From Lentinula raphanica (Eukaryota; Basidiomycota; Agaricomycetes; Agaricales; Omphalotaceae): a stretch of 64,000 nucleotides of DNA. Positions 63,101 to 64,000 of this stretch are shown piece by piece. The stretch covers positions 310,001 to 374,000 of the forward strand of contig JANVFP010000032.1 in assembly GCA_027919835.1 (NCBI GenBank), read 5' to 3'. The translations under genes and the position numbers were made by a program. Numbering within the stretch: position 1 is the first letter of the stretch; every line of letters starts with the position of its first letter. The notes below the pieces were generated by a model, which made no database searches, was not told the DNA's origin, and saw only the letters and a program-made list of their open reading frames with translations.

Positions 63101-64000
63101 AATAAGCCTCGATCATGACATTCCAAACACGAAGAGCAGGACGGGAAGAGCTCGGAGGCTCCTTGCCATCAGGAGAGCGCCATGTAATATTTCCGGCTGC
63201 AGCTTGCGCTCGGTATTCAGCAAAGACATCCTCCGCGGCGCTCAGTTCACCTGTCCGAGCAAAAGTCTGGATCATAGACTTGTATAGAACGGCGTAAGGA
63301 CGCAAGGAATGCTGTTCGACGGTCTCCCAGATCATGATAGCGATATCGACAGCACCGTAATGCGCACAGCAGCTCAAAAGGCTATTGAACAATTGGAACG
63401 GCAAACGCTGCGCGTGAGGTAGAGTACGGAGGATTTGGAAGAGAGACACGGCAGAGGCAAAGTTGTTTTCTTTCTCCAAAGTCTCTTTTCGTGCAAGATC
63501 CTCCTTGGAAAGAGCGACCTCGAAGGAAGGATGCAGGAGCCGTTGGGTTTTCAACTTTTGATCAATACCGTTCAGAGCCCAAGCGACTTCAGTATCCCGG
63601 TCGCAGTGGGCGAGAATGAGCGTGATGTGTGTGCGAACATTGGGATGAATGCCGAGAGTGATCATGGTGTTATAGAGATCCTGTATATCCGTCAAAGGAG
63701 AGCCTGAAGGTCGGGTATGATAGAGAGCCTCTAGAGCCGCGTTGAAATCTTCGAGCGAAGGTTCGACTAGCTTAGCAGAAAGAGCGACACGGAAATTGTT
63801 AACGGCTAGCAATGCAACCTCATGATCTCCAGATGAACGCGCATGAGTGAAGGCGCGATAATGTTCTGAGTGCTGAGGAGACGACGGAGAGTTTTCGGAC
63901 AGGACTGTGGATTTGGACGATGGATTTTCAGCAGCCGGGACGACAGGCGGAGGTGTGAGGGTATCGATAGGCGGGGAATCTGGCCGGGTGATGCTAGCGG
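60168..64000 (-). CDS. Pentatricopeptide-repeat protein (5' partial)
   Basis: Probable mitochondrial RNA-binding protein with many 35-residue helical repeats. The gene runs off the right edge, so the N-terminus and targeting sequence are not seen. PPR-type units are visible, such as NPYLYNNIISKLSKARKADA, ITYGAVIGACARVGDAVSAE, FNTMMQLYTTTKPNRDRALF and STYSTIIAGFCASG. The middle part (about 61400-62780) is a long helical stretch with less obvious repeats. Introns lie near 60255, 60366-60424, 60912-60970, 61392 and 62900-62950. The last exon is RKYPEAVVNRIRGISLDLS with the stop at 60168. The domain order, repeats plus a long spacer, recalls basidiomycete PPR proteins involved in mitochondrial transcript stability; the target is unknown. 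Confidence 0.85.

Overview
KIND OF ORGANISM. The window is nuclear DNA of a filamentous fungus, most likely an agaricomycete (Basidiomycota). Genes are packed on both strands and broken by many short GT-AG introns, mostly about 45-65 nt. Almost every housekeeping gene has a clear fungal ortholog. I cannot name the species. LAYOUT. 1-7041 (+): the 3' part of an MFS sugar transporter, a DCAF7/WDR68-type WD40 protein and a concentrative nucleoside transporter. 7042-9879: non-coding, with a 759-bp TA-flanked inverted-repeat element and a CpG-poor AT-rich block. 9880-15834: a small secreted-type protein made of a duplicated exon/domain, palmitoyl-protein thioesterase (+), a disordered protein (-) and ribosomal protein uS13/RPS18 (+). 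15835-23300: a CpG-depleted, repeat-bearing island holding one large 17-exon gene (17831-22849). 23922-28683 (-): NAD kinase and a DUF2419/queuosine-salvage-type protein. 28752 to the end: AIM41/YqeY, HRD1, an amidohydrolase, RDH54, RVB1, a CstF64-hinge/C-domain protein, POP4, alanyl-tRNA synthetase, two secreted-type genes each interrupted by a small transposon, ERG25 with a degenerate fragment beside it, an FAD monooxygenase, MGM1 and a PPR protein that runs off the right edge. MAIN FINDING. The short reading frames between 17.8 and 22.9 kb splice, with consistent phases, into one intact protein of about 1,405 residues. It has a HxD...H...R signature of a 2OG-Fe(II) dioxygenase (H367, D369, H418/H420, R440 in my model). 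Its C-terminal all-helical domain has a helix-hairpin-helix-like motif and resembles, from memory, the glycosylase-like fold of the 5-hmdU DNA kinase helical / thymine-pyrophosphorylase families. A TET/JBP-like oxidase joined to a base-hypermodification-type domain would be a single-chain DNA-base-modifying enzyme. The architecture is seen in the sequence; the function is inference. SECOND FINDING. Two elements with the same termini (CACTGCGGGGAT) and 3-bp target duplications lie at 48724-49280 and 55235-55513. Each sits inside a gene with a signal-peptide-like start, and removing the element plus one target copy restores an open frame in both cases. HOW THE GENES RELATE. Most are unrelated housekeeping genes: ER quality control (HRD1), sterol synthesis (ERG25), mitochondrial fusion (MGM1), mitochondrial RNA handling (PPR), tRNA processing and charging (POP4, ALA1), chromatin and repair (RVB1, RDH54). 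Several are divergent pairs with very short shared promoters (68 bp between the DUF2419 gene and AIM41; 76 bp between the CstF-type gene and POP4). I saw no tRNA, rRNA or CRISPR.
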